Positions 47,675 to 58,079 of a stretch of 64,000 nt of DNA are shown piece after piece (position 1 is the first letter of the stretch; every line of letters starts with the position of its first letter). The stretch comes from Moringa oleifera (Eukaryota; Streptophyta; Magnoliopsida; Brassicales; Moringaceae). Where the stretch lies: positions 5,001-69,000 of the forward strand of contig JAJFZO010000575.1 of NCBI GenBank assembly GCA_021397835.1. Reading direction: 5' to 3'. The notes under the pieces are model-generated. The model was given only the letters and a program-made list of their open reading frames with translations, was not told where the DNA came from and ran no database searches. The position numbers and the translations under genes were made by a program.

Positions 47675-48830
47675 TGATGGAGAGAATATTTCAAAAAAAA
47701 ATTTAAAATTTACAAGTTATTTTAGATATATCTTCAAAACTTAAACTGAATCTTGAATTTTCTTAATAAAATACAATATACATACATATCACTTGTCTCC
47801 CATAAAATACAAGAAGAAAAGTTGACTTTTAAAGAAAAATCGAATTCCTAAATTAATTAGTTTTGGTGCATTTGCACCTTTTCATTTTTGGCCATGTATC
47901 ATCGTTCTTGAGCAGTGGAAATCATCACGGTGCTTTTTTAGAACTTGAGATAAAACTGAAGAATTTATATATCTCTTCGTACGAGTTTTGCCTTACTTAG
48001 GAAAAATTTGTCAATTTGTCCTACTTAAACTTGTACTAGCGATTGAATATATTGTGTCATACTTGGGGTAAAACTGACGATTTGTCCTGTGTCGAGCAAC
48101 ATCCACAATCTACCCTAATTGGTGAAACATTAATGATTAAATATATCATGTTTTACTTGGAACAGAGTTAGTGATCCGTTCTACTCAGAGTTGAATTAGT
48201 AACCTATCCTACTTAAAATCATTGGATGAGTTTATAACTAATAAGTAATAAATTAAAACTATTAACAAAATAGTATAATATTATAGTTATCTTGTATGTT
48301 GTTTAGAGCTTTAATTTTCACAGACGACGATAAATATTGACAATCAAAATTAACTTAACTAGTTAGAACTTTGAAGAACCTGCAAAAAAAATATAGGATA
48401 CTTCAACGTTCAAATCAGTGTCGTATTATAAAAATAATAATTATATTATATTGTATCCATAGCATTCTTAAGTGCTCTTTCAAGCTGGCCCTAAGCCCAC
48501 TAAGGGCAGCTGCCTAAACTATAAATATATATATATATATATATATTTGGTCTCAGGCTTCCAAATGATAAAGACCGACCCTAGTGCTTCTTTATAAGCT
48601 TTAGGGTGCATAGAAGCTCCAAGAAGAACAGGATGGAAAGATCTGAAGAGAAGTTTTAAAATTTATAAATCTCTCAAAAAAAAAATTTAAGAGACATGAC
48701 GAAGAGAATATTTCATAAAAATTTTTAAGATTTATAAGATTTTAATTTTTAAAATAAAATATAAAATACATATATATCAATTATGTAGTCACATAAAATA
48801 AAAAAGAAGGAATGAAAAAAATAATATCAA
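47675..48830. repeat. Diverged direct repeats about 1 kb apart
   Basis: GAGAATATTTCA with a following A/T block, then an AAAATACA.ATAC block and a CATAAAATA.AA.AAGAA block, occur at about 47682-47820 and again at about 48702-48808, the second copy shorter. The spacing and order could reflect the two LTRs of a very small, old element or a simple duplication. No coding sequence lies between them. Confidence 0.45.
48485..48585. mobile_element. Possible small MITE-like element with an (AT)11 core
   Basis: GGCCCTAAGCCCAC at the left and GACCGACCCTAG at the right bracket about 95 bases whose middle is an (AT)11 run (48525-48546). GGCCCTA against TAGGGTCGG suggests imperfect terminal inverted repeats. 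No clear target duplication was found. Confidence 0.3.
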
Positions 48831-49426
48831 ACCCCACAATGCATGATCCTATTATGGGAACTGGGTGGCCAGTCTACCGCCTAAACAGCATTAAAAATGG
48901 GACTGAGCGTGCCGCGTGCAAAAATTGAAGCACGCGAGGAGCACTGGCAGCTGCTCACGGCGTGTGACTGACTATACTCATTACTCATTATCTGTACTTT
49001 GTGGTGATTTTCACGGGAAGAAGGAAATGCTTTTACTTTTTGATGTAGAAGAATTAAATTGTTTATAAAAAAAACAAAATTGATAATAATTAAAATTGAT
49101 TTTATGAGATATTACATTAAGGATACACATTCATTAAAACAATACAAATAAACACATTTATAAAAATTAAATTTTAACAGAAAATCTAAATTCAAATATG
49201 AATATTCAAATCATACCTCACCGGTGCTAAACTAATCCTTCATTTTCATTTCTATAGCATAGCCAACCCCTAAAAGTCAGAAAGGACAAATACAAACGCG
49301 AATCAACCAACTGCAACTTGATAGGGTGTAGCAACCGACAACTTCAACAAGCAAAAGAGAACAAATTTAAATTTTTTACAGAAAGCCCACTAACTATTTG
49401 ATTGGATAATTTTGACTGCCGTCTTC

Positions 49427-50677
49427 TCAATCCGTGGAGCTGTTATTACTGAACACTGAACACTGTGAGGTTGGTCTCGAGAGCAGCCCACCGGCGCTAG
49501 CGGGGCACGCCGAGAGCCCCACCGGCGGCACCATGCAGTTGTAAGACAAACACAATGAAACCAAATCGGGTAACGCCGACCCGGGAACCAATGGGAACCC
49601 CGATATATAATTATGCTGCAAGTACAATATTTTGGTGCTACAGCGTAGCATGCTCTTAACATACTCCTCGGGCACCCTCCCCATCAGGCGGTTATTATTC
49701 AAGAACAAGCTTTCCACCCCTGCCAGTGCTGGCGACAACTCCCCCCTCAGATAGTTGTGGCTGAGATCCACAATTGATCCCTCCCCGTAAGATGATGAAG
49801 ATCCATTCGCGGGACGCGCTATTCCTGGTGGGACCCCGCCAGATAAATTGTTCCGTTGCAAGAACAATGACGAGAGGGAGGGATTGAAGAGCGACATAGG
49901 GATGGGCCCACTGAACTGGTTCATGCTCAGGTCGAGGTACATTAACTCAGTCAGTGATTCAAAGACGTTGATTGGGCCCCACATCAAGTTGTCAGACACC
50001 GACAAGTAACGGAGTGATGACGGTAACGACGGCGGCAACGTGCCCCCGATCCTGTTCTTTTTCAGGTCCAAGTGGAACAACTGCGCTTGCACGTTGTTCA
50101 ACTCGCCTGATAACCGATTCGAAGCCAAGACGAGGACTTTCAACGGGGGCAACGCCGTTAGACCCTGTGGGATTGACCCAGTAAACTGATTGTAACTCAG
50201 ATCAAGCGTATGCAAGTTCAAAAGAGCAGAGAGTGACCTGGGTATGGGTCCCGTTAGGCGGTTGTTGGTCAAGGAGAGGACTCTTAGATTAGTAAGTTGA
50301 CCCAACTGGGGAGGGATGGGGCCGGTGACGAGTCCCGGGAACAGAATAAACTGGGCTAACTCAGTAAGATTGGCAATAGAAGGGGAGAGTGACCCGGCGA
50401 GTCCGGGCGAGTCAGAAAGGCCGGTGCCGAGTGTAAGAGTGGTGACGCGGTGGAGAGAGCAGGTAATACCAGAGAAGGAGGAACAGGGATCCGGTGCCGT
50501 GAAGTCCCAGGTGGAGAAGAAGTCTGTGCCAGGGATGTCTGTTAGACTGTTCTTGATGGCTGCAAGTGCTGCAAGATCGACGGCACTGATTTTTAGGTTG
50601 CCTACTCGTTGAAGTGATGGAGCAGCGACACTGAGAAGAATGAGCAGCAAGAGCACAGGAGATTTTGTTTGGGCCAT
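49427..50677 (-). CDS. Secreted leucine-rich-repeat protein, intronless, 416 aa
   Basis: An extracellular LRR protein without kinase or membrane anchor, of the At4g03010/At1g03440 type, whose precise role is not established. A signal peptide (about 1-23, Leu-rich) precedes an LRRNT-like cap (about 34-78, PDPCSSFSGITC) and about ten plant-type LRRs (about 93-350) with repeated LxxLDLS.N.F.G.IP patterns, and a Cys-bearing tail. Several N-glycosylation sites (NLT, NLSG, NGSS, NNSS) fit secretion. The frame is open further upstream, but the far upstream codon at 50950 is TTG and the ATG at 50743 lies only 12 bases after the TATA box, so it should not be in the mRNA. The ATG at 50677 fits both the signal peptide and the TATA distance. 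Coding GC is clearly above its surroundings, and the frame is undamaged. Confidence 0.92.
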   Translation of the reverse strand: MAQTKSPVLLLLILLSVAAPSLQRVGNLKISAVDLAALAAIKNSLTDIPGTDFFSTWDFTAPDPCSSFSGITCSLHRVTTLTLGTGLSDSPGLAGSLSPSIANLTELAQFILFPGLVTGPIPPQLGQLTNLRVLSLTNNRLTGPIPRSLSALLNLHTLDLSYNQFTGSIPQGLTALPPLKVLVLASNRLSGELNNVQAQLFHLDLKKNRIGGTLPPSLPSSLRYLSVSDNLMWGPINVFESLTELMYLDLSMNQFSGPIPMSLFNPSLSSLFLQRNNLSGGVPPGIARPANGSSSSYGEGSIVDLSHNYLRGELSPALAGVESLFLNNNRLMGRVPEEYVKSMLRCSTKILYLQHNYISGFPLVPGSALPDLVSLCLSYNCMVPPVGLSACPASAGGLLSRPTSQCSVFSNNSSTD

Positions 50678-50754
50678 AAGCAAAACTGCAAACGAGCAAG
50701 TCTTTTGGGTGAGAAGCAGAAGTAAATTAACAAAAAAGAACATCCAGAGTTTTG

Positions 50755-50762
50755 TTTTTATA
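50755..50762 (-). promoter_or_regulatory. TATA box of the LRR gene
   Basis: TATAAAAA on the minus strand, 78 bases before the ATG at 50677. It predicts transcription from about 50725-50730 and decides between the candidate start codons. Confidence 0.65.
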
Positions 50763-51450
50763 GTCAAAGAAAGCCGTTGGGCAGTTTGATGCAAGAAACC
50801 ACCTTTATTGGACAGAAGAGAGAGAAATAGAAGGAGAGAAGACTCTGCTGATGATGTTGGTGGGGGATAATGTCTTTCCGTAGAAAAGGACCAAAGACAT
50901 GGACCTGATAAAATATGACATCTGATAGGCAGAAGATCCTTGCCAACCAATTGGCGGATGCCATATAAGATGTGGGAATGGAGAAATAATTATTTATGGA
51001 GACATGACGACCGTTTAGGGAATGATGACTCAGGGCCATGTATTTTCTTCTTACTTCTAAGTTTGGAGCGGCTTTAAGTTTTGCCCAGTAATTTTGATTT
51101 GTTGGAGATTCATGTTGATGTAACCATGTAAGATGTAAGGGGGTGAATCAGGTTGTTCCAGCCACGGCAAAACTATCCGGGGTGTCCAGGATTCCTCAAT
51201 GCACATAAAGCTGCAAAAACCTATTTGTTGGATTCTCTAGCTTACTCAGTCCAGGCTCGGCTCATAGTGAAACGAACATTACTGAACTTGGATATTGGAG
51301 TTGTCACGCAAGCATGCAAGATGGCACGGTTACCGATCCCAATGCAGAGTGTTATTATATACAGGGAGAGAGATAAGAGATACAACACACTAAGATGAGA
51401 TGCAGTGTGGCCACGCGCGCGCACCAGTCACCACGGTTGAGATGATGTGC
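50763..51450. other. Upstream region of the LRR gene, no gene seen
   Basis: Mixed-composition sequence that should contain the rest of the LRR promoter. A CGCGCGCG patch lies near 51415. No coding feature can be supported. Confidence 0.5.
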
Positions 51451-51500
51451 AATGGCATGGTACGGGAAGAGTAATGCAATTTTGTTTACAATATGTCCAG
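51451..51500. repeat. 50-bp flanking repeat, left copy
   Basis: Aligns with 55982-56031 at about 39 of 50 positions without gaps. Nine of the eleven differences are transitions. It directly precedes the 5' LTR of the copia element. Confidence 0.75.
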
Positions 51501-51512
51501 CGTTTAAAAAAA

Positions 51513-52090
51513 AAAGAATTTAGAGGTGCCTTAAGATATTTTTATAAATTTTATATTTAAAAACATAATTCATTTAAGTGTGAAGTTTATGAGATGAGTT
51601 TGAATTACAGTGATAATTCATTTTTATGGAATTGGGAAGAGATGGACTCATTGGATCTGCCATGCGTTGTTATCATTGATCGTGCAATGCTAAGTTAGGT
51701 TAAGGCGGGCACTTAAATTTTTTAAATTTAATTTTTATTTTGAAACCCAAGTGAAAGAAGACTCAGGCAATTAGAGACCAAGTCTTTTGAGTATCTCTAC
51801 CAAACAGCACTCGTTCAGTTCACCATCGAATCTATAGGCCTCGTCACCTTTTAAAGATGTAAATATTTTCGATTCTTTACCATGCATATGAGATCCAAAA
51901 TAGATTATCTTAAGTTGTTCTATCATAGAGATGATGGGATTATACACTATTACATACTGATGGTAGAGTTGTAAAATGTCTTTAAAAAAGTGACTCGGTA
52001 CACTACTCAGCTTAGTAAAAAAATTAGTAACATCATTTTTATTATTTTTATTTATTGCTTATTTCAACATTAACAATTTTAAGATGTTTT
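51513..52090 (+). repeat. 5' LTR of the copia element, lacking its promoter core
   Basis: Matches the 3' LTR in order: TTAGAGGTGCCTTAAGATA, then TTTTTTAAATTTAATTTTTA with GAAGACTCA and GCATCTCTACC-type blocks, then TAGATTATCT.AA.TTGTT, and an end near TTATTGCTTATTTCAA. About 290 bases present in the 3' copy, including the TATA box, are absent here, probably by deletion. Confidence 0.75.
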
Positions 52091-52389
52091 ACTGTCATGT
52101 CTACTACCATATCTTCTACTAAAATTATTTTTGCTAGTACTAATTTAAACAAATCATTTTGTTTTGAGGGTATAAATTTTAAAATATGGAGATAAAAAAT
52201 ATTATTTTTTAATTATAAAAAAGTTGCATATGTAATTGATATGAAAAAAAAAAAAACATGTTTTGTCTACTAAATCAATCTTTGTCAGAAAGAAAGATTT
52301 TAAATTATGAGTAGAAAATAACTTTTTTATATATGAATTTTATTCTTAATGGACTATTTGATGATTTATATGACTACTATAATTCTAAT

Positions 52390-54540
52390 AAACCTGCAGA
52401 GAAATATGAAAGGCACTATAAAAAAATGACTAATGACATATTCGTGAAAGCTCATTCGTATGACCTGCTAAAAGTAGTGCATGGATTGTCTTCCAAGGTA
52501 TGCCTTTAACTAAACAATTTCAAGTTGTTATTATGATAAATAAGTTACCTCCTATTTTAAAGAATTTTAGAAATATCCTTAGGTATAAAAGTAAGTAATT
52601 TTTCTTGGAAGCTATGATTACCTACCTTCGTACTCAGGAGGAAGCCCAAAAATAAGATTGAAGGAATGAAGTGCTAGTTATTTTCAATAATGAAGTCAAC
52701 AAATAGTCTTCTGTGATTATAAAACTAAAAAAAAATGAAAAATCAAAATTAAAACACCAACTAGAATCGCAAAATCAGAATAAGAATTTCTCGCGAAATA
52801 AAACTAAACCACCCCAAAAAACAATAACACGTTCATATGTTATAGTTAAAAGAAGCCTGGTTACATGGCTAGAAACTACTTGAGTAAGCCTCATGCATTT
52901 TGCTCCATAGGCAAACATAACTAAAGAGCAAATTGATTGTATGATAATTGAGATCAACCTCACTAGTAGATTTGAGGGTAGTGGTAGACATTGGTACTTT
53001 TGCCATGTTTGCTATAGTTGAGATGTGTTCAAATCCTATTTTATGATTGAGGATAAGAAAATGTTGCTGGAAGATTTCTGTTTCACTACAATTGCTGATA
53101 CTGGTGAGATGAAATTAAAGTTTATGTTTGAAAAGACTATTATCTTGAAGGATGTTCTACATAATCTATAGATGAGAACGAATTTAGTTTTAAGGTATCT
53201 TCTTAATAAGACTGGGTTTACTTAAACTATAGGGGCTAACTTATATACAATAACAAAGAATAATGTCTTTCTCGAGAAAGGATATGTCACTAATAGCATG
53301 TTTAAATTGAATATTGATATGAATAAAATATCATCTTTTGCTTACATATTATGTACAATTAATACTTGGCATGCTACACTCTGTCATGTAAATAAATGGA
53401 TAATAAAAAACATGAGTAGCTTAGCAATTATTCCTAAATTATCTTTGGACAACTTTGAAAAATGTGACAAATCACTTTATAATTTGAGATAAGCACCTAA
53501 ACAATGCTATGAGAAATTCATTAATCTCATCATCTCACCTAGGTTCAAAGTAAATAAAAGTGATAAGTGCATTTACTATAAAATTGAAAATAATCTGTGC
53601 ACTATCATTTATCTTTATGCAGATGATGGGCTTATTTTTGGCTTTAATATTCATGTTATAAATAATGTAAAATACTTGCTTAGTGTTAATTTTGTCATAA
53701 AAATCTTAGAGAAGCTAATGTGATCCTTAGAATAAAGATAATTAGGTCAAAAAAGAGATTTTCTTTATATTAATCTCATTACACTAAGAAGATTCTAAGA
53801 AATATAATTACTATTCTAAGAAATATAATTATTCTTTTGCAAACTTGTATGTATGTACTCCTTATAATCTTAGTGTAAAGTTGCTCATGAATACTAGAGA
53901 TAGTGTTAGATAACTTGAATATGTGAATATAATTGGTAGTTTATATTATATTACTGACTGCACTAAAACTGATATAACTTATATATATTATAAGATTACT
54001 ATATAGGTTTACCAATAGATCTAGTATCGAGTATTAACATGCTATTGGAAGGGTCATGAGGTACCTCAAGAGGAACATGAACCAAGGATTAAATTATCAA
54101 AAGTTTTTCATCGTCTTAGAAGAACACATCAATGCTGATTGGAACACCTTTTCAAAAGACTTTATGGGTAATAATTAGGTATATTTTCATCATCACTAGT
54201 GGAGTTGTTTCATAAAATTTTAAGAAATAGACTATTTTGGCTCAATCTATGATGAAATCTAAGATGATGACGCTAAATATTGCTAATAAGAAAGCAGGTT
54301 GATTAAGAAGTTTGCTAAAAAACCAATACCAATTATCCTAATCTATTGTGATAGTATCATGACTATTGCAAAAATTTAGAACAGTTATTATAATAGTAAA
54401 AAATGATAAATACATCATAAGTACAATACTGTTAGAGAGTTTCTACCAACAAAAACTGTTATAGTAGATCATGCACGGTCTAATGATAACTTGCCTAATT
54501 ATTTGATAAAAGAACTAATTAAAAAAATTTAAAACCTTAA
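52390..54540 (+). pseudogene. Degenerate copia gag-pol
   Basis: Coding remnant of the element above. The longest open piece (53298-53492) holds the GAG-pre-integrase domain with a His-x3-His pattern (HATLCH), part of the integrase zinc-binding region, and the conserved NMSSLAIIPKL segment. Order along the plus strand agrees with Ty1/copia (gag, protease, integrase, RT, RNase H). Confidence 0.82.
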
Positions 54541-54891
54541 AATGAATTAATAGGATTGATGCATTTATAATGAGTCACTCGTGATGCTAGCCTAACTTAC
54601 GGGCTAAAAATTTCAAAAACAATAGTTTAAAAGGGTAATAACAAGTCATGAAATGACATAAAATGAATCAATTTTGATTCATCATAGGCTCCATTCCATT
54701 AGACACAAAATCTTGAAGTGAAAGAAAAGTTTGAGTTAAATATTACTTTTTAATGAGTTTTATATTTTATATAGAGTGAATTACCTAACTATAGAAGTAC
54801 TTTTGGTTGACTCACCTATATGAATGTAAAAGTGTAGTCGCTTCTTATGAAATTTTGGGCAAATTTTTTAAAGCATTCACTGTATTTAGAT

Positions 54892-54965
54892 ATATATGCT
54901 TAATCATAAAGCATGACCTTCATTTTAAAGTGTAATATATATGCTTAATCGTAAAGCATGACCTT
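54892..54965. repeat. 29-bp direct repeat, two copies
   Basis: A unit beginning ATATATGCTTAATC and ending AAAGCATGACCTT occurs at 54892-54920 and 54937-54965 with one mismatch. It lies just inside the 3' LTR of the copia element. Confidence 0.85.
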
Positions 54966-55189
54966 ATCTAAACTATACTTTAAAAAGGTTATGTGTGGGA
55001 TTTTATTAAAAATGTAGCTCAAAATTATGAGTTTCTTTAGTATGTTTTAAATTATTTTTACTATGCAAAAGTTTAAATAGAAAAAAAACTTCTACTTTTA
55101 CACAATCTAATAATTCTTGATAGTTGCTCGATGAAAATTATTTTATAATTCAAACTATGGATTGTTAAAAAAAAAAAACTGAATTTAAA

Positions 55190-55981
55190 AATGCTTTGAG
55201 AGGTGACTTAAGATACTCTCTTTTCATCTAGATCCATCACACAAGTGTATGCACTGCTATTACCGATTTAGTCGGCTCTGTTGAGCTAAGTTTTAGTTCA
55301 AGGTCTGGTTTTGAGAAAGCATCTAATTAAACTTTTTGAATTTTTTAAATTTAATTTTTATTTTGAAACTAAGTGGAGGAAGACTCATTCAATGGGAGAG
55401 CAAGTCTTCTGGGCATCTCTACCTAGCAGCACCCATCTAGCTCATCGCAGTATCTACAAACCACTTTGCCTAGTCTAGTCCCAGATCTTATGGCGACGTG
55501 GCATACTAGTTGCCCAATAGACACTTGCACGGGCTCCACTTGGCAGCCATGCCCCTCTCTCTCATGCAAGATCCCCACTAGCCTTGCCTATATAAAGAAG
55601 CCCATTTCCCCCCACTTTAGACAACAGAGAGCATCAAATTCACCTCTCCCAATTCTCTCAAGCTCTCCTCCTCCTCTCTCAAGCTTTTTTTAAGTTTTAC
55701 CTCTCTCTAATTATCTGCTGTATTCTAGATACTTGCCTTAAGCTATTGTTTATCTTTTTATTTTTTTATTTAGATTTCGAGCAACACTTTAAAGGTATAG
55801 ATATTTTTTATTTTTTTACTGTGTATAAAAAATGCGAGATAGATTATTCTAAATTGTTTTATTTTAAGAACGACTAGGCTATATACATTGAGAGTAGAGT
55901 GGCAAAATATCTTAAAAGAGAATAATTTAACACGGTAATTCAACCTAACATCATTTTTGTTTATTGTCTATTTCAATGCCT
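55190..55981 (+). repeat. 3' LTR of the copia element, with promoter
   Basis: About 790 bases, from GAGAGGTGACTTAAGATA to TTATTGTCTATTTCAATGCC. It includes a TATATAAAG box at 55589-55597, then a pyrimidine-rich stretch typical of an LTR transcription start region. It is longer than its partner by the roughly 290-base central block (about 55485-55775). Confidence 0.75.
55589..55597 (+). promoter_or_regulatory. TATA box within the 3' LTR
   Basis: TATATAAAG followed at 30-40 bases by ACTTTAGACAACAGAGAGC. It is the only promoter-like core left in this element and points outward, toward 56000 and beyond. Confidence 0.6.
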
Positions 55982-56031
55982 AACTGCATGGTATGGGGAG
56001 AGTTACATAATTTTGTTTACAATGTGTTTAG
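55982..56031. repeat. 50-bp flanking repeat, right copy
   Basis: Ungapped partner of 51451-51500, beginning directly after the 3' LTR. Confidence 0.75.
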
Positions 56032-56039
56032 TAGAATTC

Positions 56040-57600
56040 AAAACACTACATTTGATTAGTTAGAATGGTTGAGTTTTAGTTTGTTGCCGTAGATGTAGGG
56101 ACCTTGTTTAATAATGTTAAAACTGGTTGTGTATGTGTGCTGAGTTCTAATGTTGCATAATATCAGTTGTCTAACTTATGTTTTATTGTTCGAAGAACAT
56201 GCCTGCATAGCTTGTTGTTCTGATTACTAGCTAGTGTTTGGTTAATTGAATGGTCGAATTGTTGGTTGTATTACAACTAGACTTCAGTAGTATAAGAGCA
56301 TCTCATGATCTTGCAATTGTCCCTCCTGGTGGTAACTCTTACCAGTGAGAGAATGCTTCCTTCCAATAGGTCAGCAGACTAGAGGACTGTCGTCAAGAAG
56401 AGTAGGTTTTTCGATTGGCTAAAAAGTGGAGACTCATTTTCACTAAAATTATCACACAACTCCAAAGAAAGTCAATAAATTTTGGTGATTATGATGGGAA
56501 TTATACTAATGATAATCTTCATGGGGATAAGTTCTCTCCACGTAACGGTGATGTAAAGCACATGAATGGAACTAATTCTGCTTCAGAAGACGAAATGAGG
56601 ATCTTCTTGCTGATTTTATTGGTAAGGATAGCCGCTTCCTAGTCAAGCTTCAAAGCCCAGTCATTCGAGAAGTCGTTCTTCGCATTGAAAGGTGATGATA
56701 TTGCAGCACATACAGGATCATCTCTTCGACGTCTTCTAAGGTTTGATGATCGATCTTCAGTTACGAATCTAAATAGAACAAAATATTTCTGTATCGAGGC
56801 AGTAGAACTATGATTATGTTCTTGCATGTGGAGATGCATTGAACCTTACGCATTTTATAACGTTAGGTCAATGGATAATAAGGGCGCAAGGCTTATGGGA
56901 AATAACAGTGAATGTCGAGTTCTTCGATGTATACCTTAAGGATGCTTTTATTTTTCTTTCTCTAAAATTGTTTCTCCTGATTCAGTACATTTAGAGAGGG
57001 CATATGCTAGTTATTTCAGGGCCCTTTTTTTTTTTTTATTTTGTATTTGAAGCCTTCGGTCAAGTTAGTGTAAGTCACATTATAATTTGTAATTATGGAA
57101 TTTATAATGTAATTTCTGGATTCATATAAAAATTTTATTAAAAATTATTAACTTTATCATCGTTTTTTTTTTATTTTTTGCATTTATCATGGGTTCAATA
57201 AGAATCATCAACAAATGTCTACATCAAAATTTTTAAAAAAATATTTTAAAAAATTAAAGAAAATATATTTGCTACAATTGTGATTAGTTCCTAAACAATG
57301 GACCAGAAATGTTTCCATTAATTTAAAAATATTTTTTATATTTTTAATAAAATTAAATAATAAAAATATTTTTAAAAAATTAAAGCAGTGTAATGATTAT
57401 TTTTGTAACTATCACGTAAAAGTGTTAAACACCATCATCTTTTTTTTTTTTTTTGTGTGTCGTAATAAAAGATGATGCTTCAACAGCCATCATCTAAAGT
57501 TTTTTTTTTAATCATAAAAGAAAATTACTTTATTATAATGTATGCACATAAAAAATAAAGAAAACTTGACTTAAGATTGGCCAAAGGGATAAACATTCAT
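56040..57600. other. Region with unrecognised coding-like fragments, then AT-rich spacer
   Basis: From about 56400 a 75-residue frame reads FGDYDGNYTNDNLHGDKFS and NSASEDEM. After its stop another frame (about 56644-56815) reads KAQSFEKSFFALKGDDIAAH and SSLRRLLRFDDRSSVTN. The hydrophilic composition and near-continuous frames suggest a broken gene on the plus strand. I do not recognise it. 56950-57600 is AT-rich with several T-runs and no feature. Confidence 0.4.
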
Positions 57601-57601
57601 A

Positions 57602-58075
57602 TAAGAAGTCATTTCAAGCTGTCTACCAAGTGCAGTCCTCAAACAGAAGATGAAAAAATAGGAAAAAATGTCCACTGTGCCTTATTCTAACGTAGTGAGA
57701 TCTCTAATGTACCCAGTGATCGGTAGTAGATTAAATATTATTTATTTAATTAGCATACTGAGTACATTACTAACCGTTGCCAGAAAGCATCGGTCAAGGG
57801 CCAGATTTGGTATATGGGAAGAAGCAGATGCAACAAAGGTTAATTGGGTATTTTTGATTCTACTATGTCATGCTGGAAATGGGGATAAAAGGATATTACG
57901 GCCATGACAGAGGGGATCAAAGAAACTGTTTAGCACACTGAGGTGCTAAATGAGTTGCTGTTTCTTACACCTAACATTACTCTTTTTAGTGACAGTCAAT
58001 CAGTTATTCACCTCCGCAAAAATCTAGTTTATCTTGATAAATCAAATACAGAAGTGGTTTAAAAAGCGGAGCATC
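57602..58075 (+). pseudogene. Second copia pol fragment (RT C-terminus and RNase H)
   Basis: Reads HFKLSTKCSPQTEDEK, then VPYSNVVRSLMYPVIGSRLN, the copia box normally seen as VPYASAVGSLMYAM.CTRPDI, then after shifts FLTPNITLFSDSQSVIHLRKN with the RNase H Asp-Ser-Gln-Ser motif. It is a separate element from the one at 51.5-56 kb, with a better conserved RNase H box. No LTRs were found nearby. Confidence 0.85.
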
Positions 58076-58079
58076 AAAC

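Larger units (their letters stand above)
46385..49426. other. SPK1 3' UTR and AT-rich spacer
   Basis: The first 400-600 bases (to about 47000) have normal base composition and probably include the SPK1 3' UTR. The rest is AT-rich. No intact gene was recognised. Two diverged repeat copies and a small inverted-end element are listed separately. Confidence 0.5.
51513..55981 (+). mobile_element. Old, inactive Ty1/copia LTR retrotransposon
   Basis: Two diverged LTRs flank a degenerate copia polyprotein on the plus strand. Gag-like INKLPPILKNF (about 52530-52565) is followed by a protease-like region, a GAG-pre-integrase segment reading TWHATLCHVNKWIIKNMSSL (about 53365-53425), reverse-transcriptase scraps (FMQMMGLFLA-like, out of frame; YNLSVKLLM; 53870-54000) and RNase H scraps (about 54240-54500). 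Stops and frameshifts are everywhere. The integrase core and most RT boxes are missing, so the element is also internally deleted. Confidence 0.85.

Noticed and set aside
49972..50699. Open frames on other frames and strands across the LRR gene
   Set aside because: They are GC-rich shadows of the LRR coding frame, with no independent motif.
50678..50950. N-terminal extension of the LRR protein
   Set aside because: Upstream codon is TTG. The region contains the TATA box, and the extension would bury a good signal peptide.
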